Source: Anodontia alba (lineage: Eukaryota > Mollusca > Bivalvia > Lucinida > Lucinidae). Taken from it: DNA of 64,000 nucleotides. The notes under the pieces are model-generated. The model did not search any database, was not told where the DNA came from, and saw nothing but the letters and a program-made list of their open reading frames with translations. A program made the translations under genes and the position numbers. The stretch lies in contig OZ024831.1 of the NCBI GenBank assembly GCA_964016985.1, positions 83,656,136 through 83,720,135 of the forward strand, given 5' to 3'. Of this stretch, positions 56,001-64,000 are shown in pieces (the first letter of the stretch is position 1; every line of letters starts with the position of its first letter).

Positions 56001-58480
56001 TTACACAGGCACGTTATTTTGTCAACATATGGCGTTGACTTGTCTACACGGTGTTTTATTATGTCAAACATATATGTCATTATGTTAAAGTTTGGGTCAT
56101 CTTGTCTAAGAGTAACTTGGTTAGACGACATGTTATTATGGCAAACTCACGTGTCGTTTTGTCCACACAATGTCGCATGCGTAGATTTTCGGGAACAACA
56201 CCACGCAGTTGAACAAGACAACATATTGATTCAACAAGATAACACCGCGTTTTAACATAATGACGTAGACTTTTGCCATAATAATACACTGTATGGACAA
56301 ATCAAGACGCGCGTTTAAATAATAAGACGTAGTATAGACAAGTTCACATACTTCATAGACAAGACAACCCAACTTTTTAACATAATAATTTAGTCTTTTG
56401 ACATAATAAGATATTATGTACACAAAACAACACAACCATTTGCATAATAACAAGTTGTATAGACAAGTTCACATGCTTCGCAGACAAGATAACTCAACGT
56501 TTTAACATAATTACTTTGCCTTTAACATAATAGGACACTATGCGGAGAAAACAACATACGTGTTCAACATAATAACATAGTCTTTTAACATAATAAGAAA
56601 CTGAATGAACAAAACAACACGAGCGTTAAACAAAATAACAGTTTGTATAGACAAGTTCACATGTTTCGCAGACAGGATAACCAAACTTTTTCACATAACA
56701 ACATAGCCTTTTAACATAATAAGATACCGTGTGGACAAAACAGCCCACCCATTAAACACAATAACACTTTGTATAAACAAGTTCAAATGCCTCATAGACA
56801 GGATAACCCAAATTTTGACATAATAGCATAGCCTTTCAACAGAATAAGACGGTGTGTGGACATAACAAACCATGCGTTTACCATAATAACACATTTTCAG
56901 ACAAGTTCACATGCTTCATAAACAAAATAACCGGATTTCTTAACATAATAACATAGCCTTTTAACATAATAAGACACTGTTTGGACAAAACAACACAAAT
57001 GTTTAACATAATAGCATGATATATAGACCAAAGCTTTTTAACATAATAACATAGCCTTTTAACAGAATAAGACTATGTGTGAACAAAACAACACGCGTGT
57101 GTGGCATAATAACACGGTTTATAGACAAATTCACATGCTTCGTAGACAAGATAACCCATTTTTAAACATAATAAGATAGCGTTTTAACATAACAGGGCAC
57201 TCTGTGGACAAAACAGCACATGCATTTAACATAATAACAACATCTTAACATAATAAGACACTGTTTGGACAAAACAACATATGTATTTAACATAATAACA
57301 TGTTGTATACACAAGTTTACATGCTTCGTAGACAAGATCAACCAATTTTTAACATAATAACATAGCCATTAACATAATGAAACTCCGTGTGAACAAAACA
57401 GCACGTGAGTTTAACATAACACCGTAGCCTTTTAACATAATAAGACACTGTGTGGTCATAATAACACGAACGTTTATCATGACAACATGACTTTTGACAT
57501 AATAAGACATTGTGTGGACAAAACAACACACGCTTTTAACATAATAACACATCGTATAGACAAGTTTGCACACTTCTCAGACAAGATAACCCATCTTTTA
57601 ACAAATTAAACTAGCCTTTTACAACATAAGAAAGCTATGGCGTTCCATACATAGGCCACCTTCCTAAACTCTATTTCAGTGCTCTCCAAACATACCATAG
57701 TCCATCCACCCACCACCCACACCACCCTATCTCCTACAGAAAACGTATTCGGGCATGTACGGACAATGATTGCACAGACTTACCTGCGCAGCCACAACGT
57801 CAAGTGTACCTCCAAGCCAGCATTCTACAATGAACCCTCGTTACAATGACACCATTTGTTCCCAAAGACGTTGACATTAAAATGATTTTGCTGTTGTAAA
57901 AAATCTTTAATGAGCTGATTGATATAAAAAGGTCTTGTTTTTGTTCTTACTTCCTCACAGAACATATGTTTTTGGATATTTATTAGAATCGCCTCAATGA
58001 GGCGATTCTAACAAATGTCCAAATCATATGTTGCATAATTTTTGGCTAATTGTTACCTCTTAAGCGAAGGTTTTGTGACAGTCAAATTGTCATTATAACG
58101 AATTGTGTCGGTGTATCGAGTGTCGGTAAAAAGAGGGTTGCCTGTACTTAAATCTATACTGGAACGTTTTCGGCTCGACAGGACTCCTGCAGGGGCCGAT
58201 AACGATCCGATATAGATTTAAGTAGAATTCTAGTTGGCCTTTCTGTCTGCTAGGACAATCATTGGTGGTCGCACATTCCCTGAAGACAAATTTTCCGTTT
58301 AAATTGTGTAGCTGTCTAATGGAGTCATTTTCTCCACAGAATTTAGCTAATTTATTTATGTCGCGGCCGTGCTATCAACATAAAATTCCAAGAATGAAAA
58401 CAAACACAACTCTTTGCGCAGAGTTTTGAATGACTCGCAAATATCTTCTAATAATTACAGTTGTTTTGTAGCCAAGAAAC

Positions 58481-58513
<33 letters not shown>

Positions 58514-60834
58514 GCATGCACGCACGCACGCACGCACAATAAATGAAGTTAAGAAATAATATAATGCATTGTAAGTCGATTCATCTGCGGAAAGAATATT
58601 CGTGGTTCGTTCCCAAATCCATATAGTAAAGATCGAAATATAGAAGAAACACGATGATGATTTAGTGTTTTACGCCCCTTTCAACATTATTTAAGTCATA
58701 TTAGACGAAGGAAGGATGATAATGAAAGGCTCTGTGCAATGAAGCACCGTACAGTCATGAGCTGAATCCGACTAATGGGATTCGAACTTGGGACCTCATG
58801 ATCCGGTCGGGAACGCTAACCACACGGCCATGCGGACCCTTCTAGGAGAAGAAACCCGTAAACCAGAAACTAGCAACTGTATCCTAATGAAAAACGAGTC
58901 GATGCACAGCCAAACCTTAGCCTCGGTTCCATTCTGATCATTTTTGGTCGACTGTTTACAATCGGGCCATGGTAGTCGCCCATGTGATTATCACTGACCA
59001 ATATAATCAAACCGCGCGTCGTCGTAATCCAGGTAACGGTTGTTTATAGCCGCGCTATTCTTGTCGCTGTGACGCCAGAGTGCTGTTGATAAAGGGTTAA
59101 TATCTGTAAAACTTGGACTGGGACATTTGGGGCATTAGCAAACAGTGCAGCTCAAGATCAGACGCCGCAGAACGCGGCGTCTGATCAGAATCTGCACTGT
59201 TTGCTTTAATTACAGGAAATTAAGAGTTAAATAAAACAGACTTGAGTCCCTGTTCAGGACCATTTCCCCAGCCTTCCATCAGAGACAATCGACCCACCAG
59301 TGCTGTCAGTGCTTTGGTTTTCCTATTTTATTTTTCTGATATTTTCCATGTCAAAAATATTTATGGAAATGATACATTAGAGAAATTTAAGACGAATTTA
59401 AAGACTGAGATAATACAGTCGACTCCTGTTATCTCGAATTCCAAGGGACTCACTGAAACACTTCGAGATATCCGTACTTCGACATATCAGAGTTGAGAGA
59501 GTGAGGAAAACAATAAATTGAACAACCACATTTAACAAATGGATATGTAATTTGACTCCTGAAGTTAGAAATATATATATAAAATAATGTGGAAAAGAGG
59601 AGAAATTGCTCCTGAGGAGCAATTTCTCCTCTTTTCCACATTATTTTGTTACCTATTGTCATAGTTTCATGTTAAAACAGGGACCAGATTTTCACTTCGA
59701 GATAAGCGGTAACTCGAAATAAGTGAGTTCGAGATAACGAGGTTCGACTGTATATTGACGCATAGACCAAGGCTAAGCCAAACCTATAAAGCAAAGATGT
59801 CGCAGACATAGTCTGTCCATCCTTGCTGTCTGCTCAGGGTATTTCCTGGACTTTGAAAAGTGAAATCTAAAATGCGGAAAGTCAAATCCCTCAGACTCAG
59901 AATCAGAATATTTTACTGGTGACACATCAATAGACATTCATTCACCAGGGCCAATGATTGCGGAGACTAGTCTCTAGATCTCACAAGTAATGTGAATCTA
60001 GCGACAGAGTCCTAAGAACTTTCAGCAGAGGATATTATAGATGCAGGGAGCGCATTGCAATCCCTAATGGTGTCTGGGAAGAAACTGTACTTGTAAATGT
60101 CAGTTCTAACATACGACACTTGAAATGCCATTGGATGTTGATTCCTACTGCGCCTATTTTGGGGTTGAAGGTCTAAACAAGGTACACTAGCTCTACCTTT
60201 CAGACCTTTGAATAGCAATTTGAATGTACTACTTTTCCGTCTCTTGTAAAGAGACTCCCACCCTAACTGTTCAAGAATACTAGTCATACTTCCAGTTTCT
60301 AAGTTGCAGTTACCAGTTACAAACCTAGCTGCACGATTCTGAACTTTTTCCAATTCTTCCTGGGCCCAGTTGTTCAAAGTTTCGTTAGCTTAACGAGCTC
60401 GTTAGTGGTCAAAATGTTAACTGTTCTAGTAAGTACAATACCTAATTCACAGGTATTTTTGCTGAAAAAAAAATGTGAGTATACTCACATTTTTTCAGCA
60501 AATATATTAGCGTATATACCATATTTAATGATCAAAGTTTTAACGATACGTTAACTAACGACATCATTAGTTTTGAACAATTGGGCCCCGGACAACTAGT
60601 CAATGTGGTACCTAACAGGGTTAGCATACACCAGCCCTGACCCAATGGACAGGACTTTTCCTCTTGGTGTCATTGGTAGGCTATGTTCTGTGATTGTGGC
60701 TCTTCCTGCACACAATTGTTTTTTTACTATTTTACTAAGTTCCAACTGTTATCTTACCTGCAAGTTTGTGGCCAGAGTACCTAGACCCGCGATCCCAATG
60801 CAGCAAAGTCCTGGCAGCAAAAGCCATGGAATCT
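41074..60834 (-). CDS. SLC43-type MFS transporter, last 8 exons (5' partial)
   Basis: Exons in transcript order: 60758-60834, 55631-55723, 49668-49884, 47383-47631, 45751-45852, 43965-44151, 42482-42602, 41074-41193. Every junction is GT-AG and every split codon agrees, giving 1166 nt and 387 residues plus stop. The first exon is a membrane span ([20 protein letters not shown]). The next has [20 protein letters not shown], typical of the SLC43 family. A charged loop with [11 protein letters not shown] separates the N- and C-terminal halves of the 12-span fold. Later exons carry [17 protein letters not shown] loop residues and [20 protein letters not shown]. The tail ends [15 protein letters not shown]43 proteins carry large neutral amino acids (LAT3/LAT4) or purine nucleobases (SLC43A3) across the plasma membrane; which applies here is unclear. 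About 120-150 N-terminal residues lie right of the window. One intron carries a LINE, another a 1.8-kb repeat array. Confidence 0.92.
41305..41398. repeat. Palindromic repeat, degenerate
   Basis: CTCATTAGAAG family member with GCCCATTAGAAGCGCCTC and GCACTTCGAATCAATACC arms, in the last transporter intron. Confidence 0.7.
43200..43365. repeat. Foldback repeat
   Basis: Arms pair TTATGCAAATTATCTCCTTA with GGAGACAATTTGCATGGAGT; the outer AGGTAGACGACATTTTGAAG pairs with the TAAGCTGTTGTCTACTG side. Confidence 0.8.
45185..45400. repeat. Palindrome with flank, inverted relative of 14690-14935
   Basis: Carries AATTTTGACCCCCTTAAACC, then CCACTTTTATATAGTAAAC, then the hairpin with CATAGATTGTGGGTACTCG. 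The centre (GTACTCGGTGAGGTGG) has diverged. Confidence 0.8.
46456..46744 (+). mobile_element. tRNA-derived SINE (family 1)
   Basis: Head GCCGGCCTTGGTGGCTCAGT with box B GGGTTCGACC, body GATCATGAAATATTTTC, tail TTGACTGGGCCGTAAAATAT, ending ACACAAACAAA. A 64-codon open frame runs across it by chance. Confidence 0.9.
46803..46930. mobile_element. SINE family 2, partial
   Basis: Shares GATGATGG/GATTTG, ACGTCCCTTTCGACAT, and GGTAATGAAAGGCTCTGTGC with 58656-58750; the tRNA-like head is missing. Confidence 0.7.
49095..49436. mobile_element. pogo-like MITE, 342 bp
   Basis: Termini CAGTTGACTCTCATTATCTC and TAACAAGAGTCAACTG, flanked by TA. A strong central hairpin at 49203-49262 has arms GGAAAAGAGGAGAAATTGCT and AGCAATTTCTCCTCTTTTCC. 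Same family as 59416-59750, opposite orientation. Adjacent to transporter exon 49668-49884, within the intron downstream of it on the minus strand. Confidence 0.9.
50197..53223 (+). pseudogene. Non-LTR retrotransposon ORF2 (endonuclease end, reverse transcriptase, zinc finger), disabled
   Basis: About 50200-50436 encodes the end of an AP-type endonuclease ([20 protein letters not shown], then [10 protein letters not shown]) with a TGA at 50373. An inserted element fills 50437-50811. The linker and reverse transcriptase follow: [55 protein letters not shown], and the catalytic FADDM at about 52273. A frameshift at about 51900, just before the first catalytic Asp block, joins frame 1 (from 51020) to frame 2 (to 52995). 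A TGA at 52993 interrupts the [17 protein letters not shown] C-terminus. The C-terminal end is a C2H2 finger (CSICNGQL...HLRTH) to a stop at 53221. The element is 5' truncated. The clade is CR1/RTE-like; I cannot resolve it. It sits in a transporter intron, opposite strand. Confidence 0.9.
50437..50811 (-). mobile_element. TRIM-like LTR element with tRNA-like repeats inside the LINE (element 1)
   Basis: On the minus strand: a direct repeat (plus 50699-50811), the motif TTTGGCGCCAAACGT (50684-50698) where a primer-binding site would be, about 85 bases, a purine tract TTTGGAGGGGGAGAA (50584-50598), then a second repeat beginning TGTCACCGGG (50437-50583). Both repeats contain GCCGGCTTTTATAGCGACG, a GTAGAG box A segment and box B GGGTTCGATCCC, then ATGTTATTTCCATTTTTTCA. 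The anticodon arms differ: one is Asp-like (CTGTCAC loop), the other Gln-like (CTTTGAG loop). The upstream repeat begins at the tRNA-like start. No coding capacity. Confidence 0.72.
53770..54116 (+). mobile_element. pogo-like MITE with internal palindrome
   Basis: Starts CAGTCGAACTTCGAACAGCT after TA and ends GCTATTGAGGTTCAACTA. A CTCATTAGA palindrome sits at 53905-54000. Reverse-orientation relative of 13840-14192. Confidence 0.75.
54398..54700. repeat. Dispersed mollusc-type repeat with purine-rich tract
   Basis: GATTGATTGTGTTGGGGTTT, AACGACACGTCAAC, then a 100-base AG-rich stretch, then GTTGGACGCCCCAGTGATGT. The first block resembles SINE heads I have seen in mollusc sequence; the copy here has no clear Pol III boxes. 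Confidence 0.5.
55838..57622. repeat. 1.8-kb degenerate array of TTAACATAATAA modules with an inversion
   Basis: Built of short words: TTTAACATAATAACATAGCC, AATAAGACACTGTGTGGACA, AAACAACACACG, TATAGACAAGTTCACATGCT, TCGTAGACAAGATAACCC, together about 125 bases. The right part (about 56200-57622) reads this way; the left part (55838-56165) reads as its reverse complement. Unit lengths vary (roughly 120-260) through deletion or duplication of words. No coding frame. Lies in the first visible transporter intron. Confidence 0.9.
57828..58144. mobile_element. pogo-like MITE, third subfamily, with palindrome
   Basis: Ends CAATGAACCCTCGTTACAAT and AAGAGGGTTGCCTG, each next to TA. Its centre holds the palindrome at 57945-58037 (GATTAGAATCGCCTC type). 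Confidence 0.65.
58480..58538. repeat. (CA)n then (CGCA)n microsatellite
   Basis: About 14 CA units pass into GCACGCACGCACGCAC, the usual CA-to-CGCA transition. Confidence 0.97.
58656..58843 (-). mobile_element. tRNA-derived SINE (family 2)
   Basis: Minus-strand head GGGTCCGCATGGCCGTGTGG (box A GGCCGTGTGGTTAGC) and box B AGTTCGAATCC, then GGATTCAGCTCATGACTG and the body with GAGCCTTTCATTATC. Partial relatives at 46803-46930 and 30612-30690. Confidence 0.82.
59135..59205. repeat. GCAAACAGTG hairpin repeat, GC-rich core
   Basis: Arms GCAAACAGTGCAG and CTGCACTGTTTGC with core GATCAGACGCCGCAGAACGC, then GGCGTCTGATC; one of the most intact copies. Confidence 0.9.
59416..59750. mobile_element. 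pogo-like MITE, 335 bp
   Basis: Termini CAGTCGACTCCTGTTATCTC and GAGATAACGAGGTTCGACTG with flanking TA. The same GGAAAAGAGGAGAAATTGCT hairpin as in 49095-49436 is at 59590-59643. Confidence 0.92.
59885..60361 (-). mobile_element. CR1-like LINE 3' fragment
   Basis: Minus-strand frame 60361-60012 reads [40 protein letters not shown] and [20 protein letters not shown], then a stop: the C-terminus of a CR1/Jockey-type reverse transcriptase, open in this part. The 3' tail is at 59885-60005. It is cut at 60361 by the MITE 60362-60588. Confidence 0.88.
60362..60588. mobile_element. MITE with GGGCCCAGTTGTTCAAA termini (copy 2)
   Basis: Inverted termini GGGCCCAGTTGTTCAAAG and TTTTGAACAATTGGGCCC; the central hairpin has AAAAAAATGTGAGTATACTC and ACTCACATTTTTTCAGCA. 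It directly abuts the LINE fragment on its left. Confidence 0.9.
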
Positions 60835-61211
60835 CTACAAATATAAACGCAACTTATTCTATTCATGTATAGGGATGTACAGACAGGTTTTTCTTTTAAA
60901 CCAGACTAGCATTTGAGCCGGGGCACATCGTCTCCTAAAAGTTTGCATGTGCGCCCAGCTAAGACCCAGATCAGCCTGCAATTCCAAGCAAAAGCAAAAT
61001 TTCCACATAAGTAGTTCATTTATAACCATACAGCAAGCACCAAACATTTGACCCATGTTTTACTGTATAAAGTATAGGAAATGCGAGGTACTTTTTTCAG
61101 ACAGTCTCGCTAACTGTATTGTAAAAGTACATATATACTAGAAAAGTGACAAACGGGCGGACGAATCGAAAGCAATATGCCCTTCCAACTTCTTCGAAGT
61201 TGGGAGCATAA

Positions 61212-61690
61212 TGAGGTAAGTCTCAGCAACCAGACTATACCCACAAAGCTGAACATTATGTATAAAGTTTAGTGAATGAGGGTACTTTTTTCATGGAGAT
61301 ATTCATTTAAAGTTTTGAAAAGTACACGTAAATGAGGTAGATATCAGCAACCAGACTATATCCTCAAAGCTGAACATCATGAGGTATATATCAGCATTCC
61401 AGACTATATCCTCAAAGCTGAACATCATGAGGTATATATCAGCATTCCAGACTATACCCTCAAAGCTGAACATCATGAGGTAGATATCAGCATTCCAGAC
61501 TATACCCTCAAAGCTGAACATCATGAGGTAGATATCAGCATTCCAGACTATACCCTCAAAGCTGAACATAATGTATAATGTATAGGAAATGAGGGGTACT
61601 TTTTTCACGGAGGTATTCATTAAATGTTTTTAAAAGTACAAGTAAATGAGGTAGGTATCAGCGTCCCAGACTAAACCCTCAAAGCTGAAC
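61212..61690. repeat. 48-bp tandem repeat, about 7 units in two settings
   Basis: Unit ATGAGGTAGATATCAGCATT, then CCAGACTATACCCTCAAAGC, TGAACATC. Five units run head to tail from 61333; single units at 61212 and 61646 are embedded in a longer shared frame (GAGGGTACTTTTTTCATGGA). A 16-residue minus-strand repeat frame results and is not a gene. Confidence 0.93.
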
Positions 61691-62474
61691 GACATGACAA
61701 TTTCAAAATGCATCCAAAAAGAGAAAGATGCGGTTTCCAGAGCAACATTATTGAAAACCATTACCTTCAAGGAAAACGCACATGAAAACAAAATCATACT
61801 GGAAATTTCAACTGAACAGTTTGGTGAAAATTTTATGAAAATCGGCTGAGAAATAAGAAAGCTTTTCTGCTTTGAAGCGCTAGTAAACGCTCATTTCTTT
61901 CTTTCGAGTAAGTGACGTCATAACCACTTAATTCAATATAAAAAAAAGATAAAATAACACGCACCTGAAACAATATTCTGATATAATATGCCTGTAAATA
62001 TTTTCATTTGCATATATACTATCAGCTAGATCAAATGAGCAGCAAATTCCTGTCTACAGACAGCTTTTATTTGTATTTTAATCTAATTAAATATTCAAAA
62101 TGACGGCGCCCAGACTAACAGTTATAGAAAAAATTAAACTACAACATTGTCCATATTTCTTGGCCGGTTTTGATAATGTTTTATCGAGATGTTTTTTTCT
62201 TAAGGTGAGTACTTTAAGCTAAAGATTGTATTTAGTGGGCATTTCCCTTTAAAATCCAATACTGGTTCCTCAGATATCTGTCAAATGCACGGTTATGCAA
62301 AGTTATCCCACAATGCGTTATCTGTAAAGTGATGCATTTGTATCTGACTGCCTGCGGGGATATTTGTTTTGTTGGGTGGGAAGGGGTTGGGGCCAAAAAT
62401 ACTGTGGCCCGAGCAGTTTTCCCCCAAACTCATAAAACCTTGCAGACATAGTTTAGAAATATATTTTATCACTT

Positions 62475-62683
62475 TTAACCCTTGTCATGCTGAATGAATT
62501 AAGATGCCACACCCATTTTCAATTTTCAGCCAACCAGATTACTTGATCCAAATTATTGCTATAAATTCACATACTTAATGGCAAACAGTGCAGATCCAGA
62601 TCAGTTGGCTTCTTCAGAACTGATCTGGATCTACACTGTTTGCAAAGGCAGGACGTATCCGGGTTCAGCAGATTTAGGGTTAA
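62475..62683 (+). mobile_element. MITE with TTAACCCTTGTC termini (copy 2)
   Basis: Same orientation as 848-1046. The flanks (TTTTATCAC on the left, TAGAATTT on the right) match those of copy 3. Confidence 0.85.
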
Positions 62684-63042
62684 TAGAATTTCTAACTCTA
62701 CAGGTCATTAGAATAATTCCAATATTTACTATTAACTATTTTTCTTCTGAGAGGAAGAGATGGGAGGTAAGATACTGTGCCTGGACACTGGGCAGTTCCC
62801 CCACCCCCGTCCCAGGGGGATACCCAGATCTTGACAGCTTGCCGCCCCCACCCCCCTCCCCCCACTCCCCCCGCACACGTCCCTCGAACTTGGCAAACTC
62901 AGATTAGAAAAAAATATTTAATTATTTTAAATACAAATTTCTACTGCACAAACTTATAAACTGTAGTAATACCTGCTTTTACCTATTTTTATCTTTACTC
63001 ATAAAACCTTACAGACACAGTTCAGAAAAATATTTATCACTC

Positions 63043-63256
63043 TTAACCCTTGTCCTGCTGAACCCAGATATACCCTGCCTTTGCAAACAGTGTAGATCCA
63101 GATCAGTTGGCTTCTGAAGAAGCCAACTGATCTGGACCTGCACTGTTTGCCATTAAGTATGTGAATTTATAGCAACAATCCAGATCAAGTAATCTGATTG
63201 GCTGAAAATTAGAAGTAGGCGTGGCATCTTAATTTATTCAGCAGGACAAGGGTTAA
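63043..63256 (-). mobile_element. MITE with TTAACCCTTGTC termini (copy 3)
   Basis: Interior is the reverse complement of copy 2, yet the flanking sequence is in the same orientation. Central hairpin GATCAGTTGGCTTCTGAAGA and its complement are intact. Confidence 0.88.
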
Positions 63257-64000
63257 TAGAATTTGCCCTTCTCATGCAAAGAAGAAAACATGTGGTAATG
63301 GTAAATGTTATGAATATTCCAAAGACAGTTAAATAGGAGCGTTTATTACAATGATAAATAAAAATATTAAAATATCTTTCTGAACTGTGAACTGAGTTCT
63401 GACAGATTTCTGTGGTGGGGATGGGGCAAGCTATCCAGGCTGGGGTATCTTCAACACTGTGGGGGCGGGGGGAAGCTGCCCAGTTGTTGCCCCCCTCCCT
63501 CCCGGGGTCTATCAGGTTTTCTGAGGTAGGTGCAAGCTTCAGAAGGCCACAAAACCTGGGCCCTTATTTCCTCCCATTCAGCCAACGATATATTTTGGTA
63601 TATACTTTCAGTTTACCTAAGTTTCTATGTTTCTATTATTAGGAGTTTTCTTTTAAGTGATTAAAATATCTTTCTGAACTGTCAGATTGCTGTGATGTGG
63701 AGCAAGCTGCCCAGGCCAGGCTATCTTCATCATCCCCGAGTAGGGGCCAAGCTGCCCAGACCACGGTATCTTACCCCCCCCCCCCCCGCCCCTCCCCGAC
63801 CCCCACCTCGCACCCGCAACCCCCACCTTTTCCGTTCAGAGAAGAATCGGCAATGGTTAGATGTGAACATTCTAATGACTGTTCAATTGTTCAGTAGACA
63901 AGTCTGGAACTTGTATCTGACTGCCTGAGGGGATATTTGTTTTGTTGGGTGGGGCAGGCGCAAGCTTCGAAAGGCAACTATTCCAGGGGCCCTATTTCCT

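Larger units (their letters stand above)
62335..64000. repeat. Diverged segmental repeats at the right edge
   Basis: GTATCTGACTGCCTGCGGGG, then ATATTTGTTTTGTTGGGTGG occurs at 62338 and 63914. TAAAATATCTTTCTGAACTG occurs at 63367 and 63662. GCAAGCT-TCCAGGCTG and TATCTTCA recur at 63426 and 63703. A C-rich run lies at 63775-63830. No exon of the transporter was found here. Confidence 0.7.

Noticed and set aside
58770..58843. tRNA gene on the minus strand
   Set aside because: A and B boxes are present, but the sequence is followed by a SINE body shared with other loci, and the stems are poor.
61303..61620. 105-codon minus-strand frame with 16-residue repeats
   Set aside because: It arises from a 48-bp tandem repeat.

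Overview
The window is eukaryotic, intron-rich, AT-rich and crowded with repeats. The spliced genes are animal genes. The tRNA-derived SINEs, the hairpin repeats of the 'GCAAACAGTGTAGA' type and the pogo-like MITEs are the mix I associate with marine bivalve genomes, probably a venerid-type clam; that placement is inference. There are no bacterial-type genes, rRNA genes, CRISPR arrays or intact tRNA genes.

Three protein-coding genes are well supported, all on the minus strand and all rebuilt here from exons whose splice sites and phases agree. (1) 1136-9265 is the 5' part of an hnRNP A/B-like RNA-binding protein gene: three exons giving a Gly/Tyr-rich N-terminus, an RGG block and the start of an RRM, continuing beyond the left edge. 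(2) 19247-28039 is a complete five-exon secreted carboxylesterase of 545 residues with an intact Ser-Glu-His triad. (3) 41074-60834 holds the last eight exons of an SLC43-type MFS transporter, whose 5' exons lie beyond the right edge. A fourth gene, on the plus strand (30209-39710), is tentative: four phase-compatible exons encode an unrecognised Tyr-rich tail. It would be divergent from the esterase and convergent with the transporter.

The rest is mobile and repetitive DNA. A damaged non-LTR retrotransposon (50197-53223) lies in a transporter intron, and three CR1-like LINE fragments lie elsewhere. Two or more tRNA-derived SINE families are present. Several MITE families are present: pogo-like with TA duplications, 'TTAACCCTTGTCCTGC' termini, 'GGGCCCAGTTGTTC' termini, and foldbacks. 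Tandem arrays have units of 27, 33, 48, about 55-60 and about 125 bp. Two perfect long palindromes occur (3191-3303 and 36052-36184).

The most unusual observation is two short LTR-like elements without coding capacity (31174-31646 and 50437-50811). Each has a primer-binding-site-like motif, a polypurine tract and direct repeats that carry a tRNA-like sequence with Pol III A and B boxes, a layout reminiscent of the plant Cassandra elements, which carry 5S sequence. The genes do not form a pathway; the window is three unrelated housekeeping or physiological genes with large repeat-filled introns.
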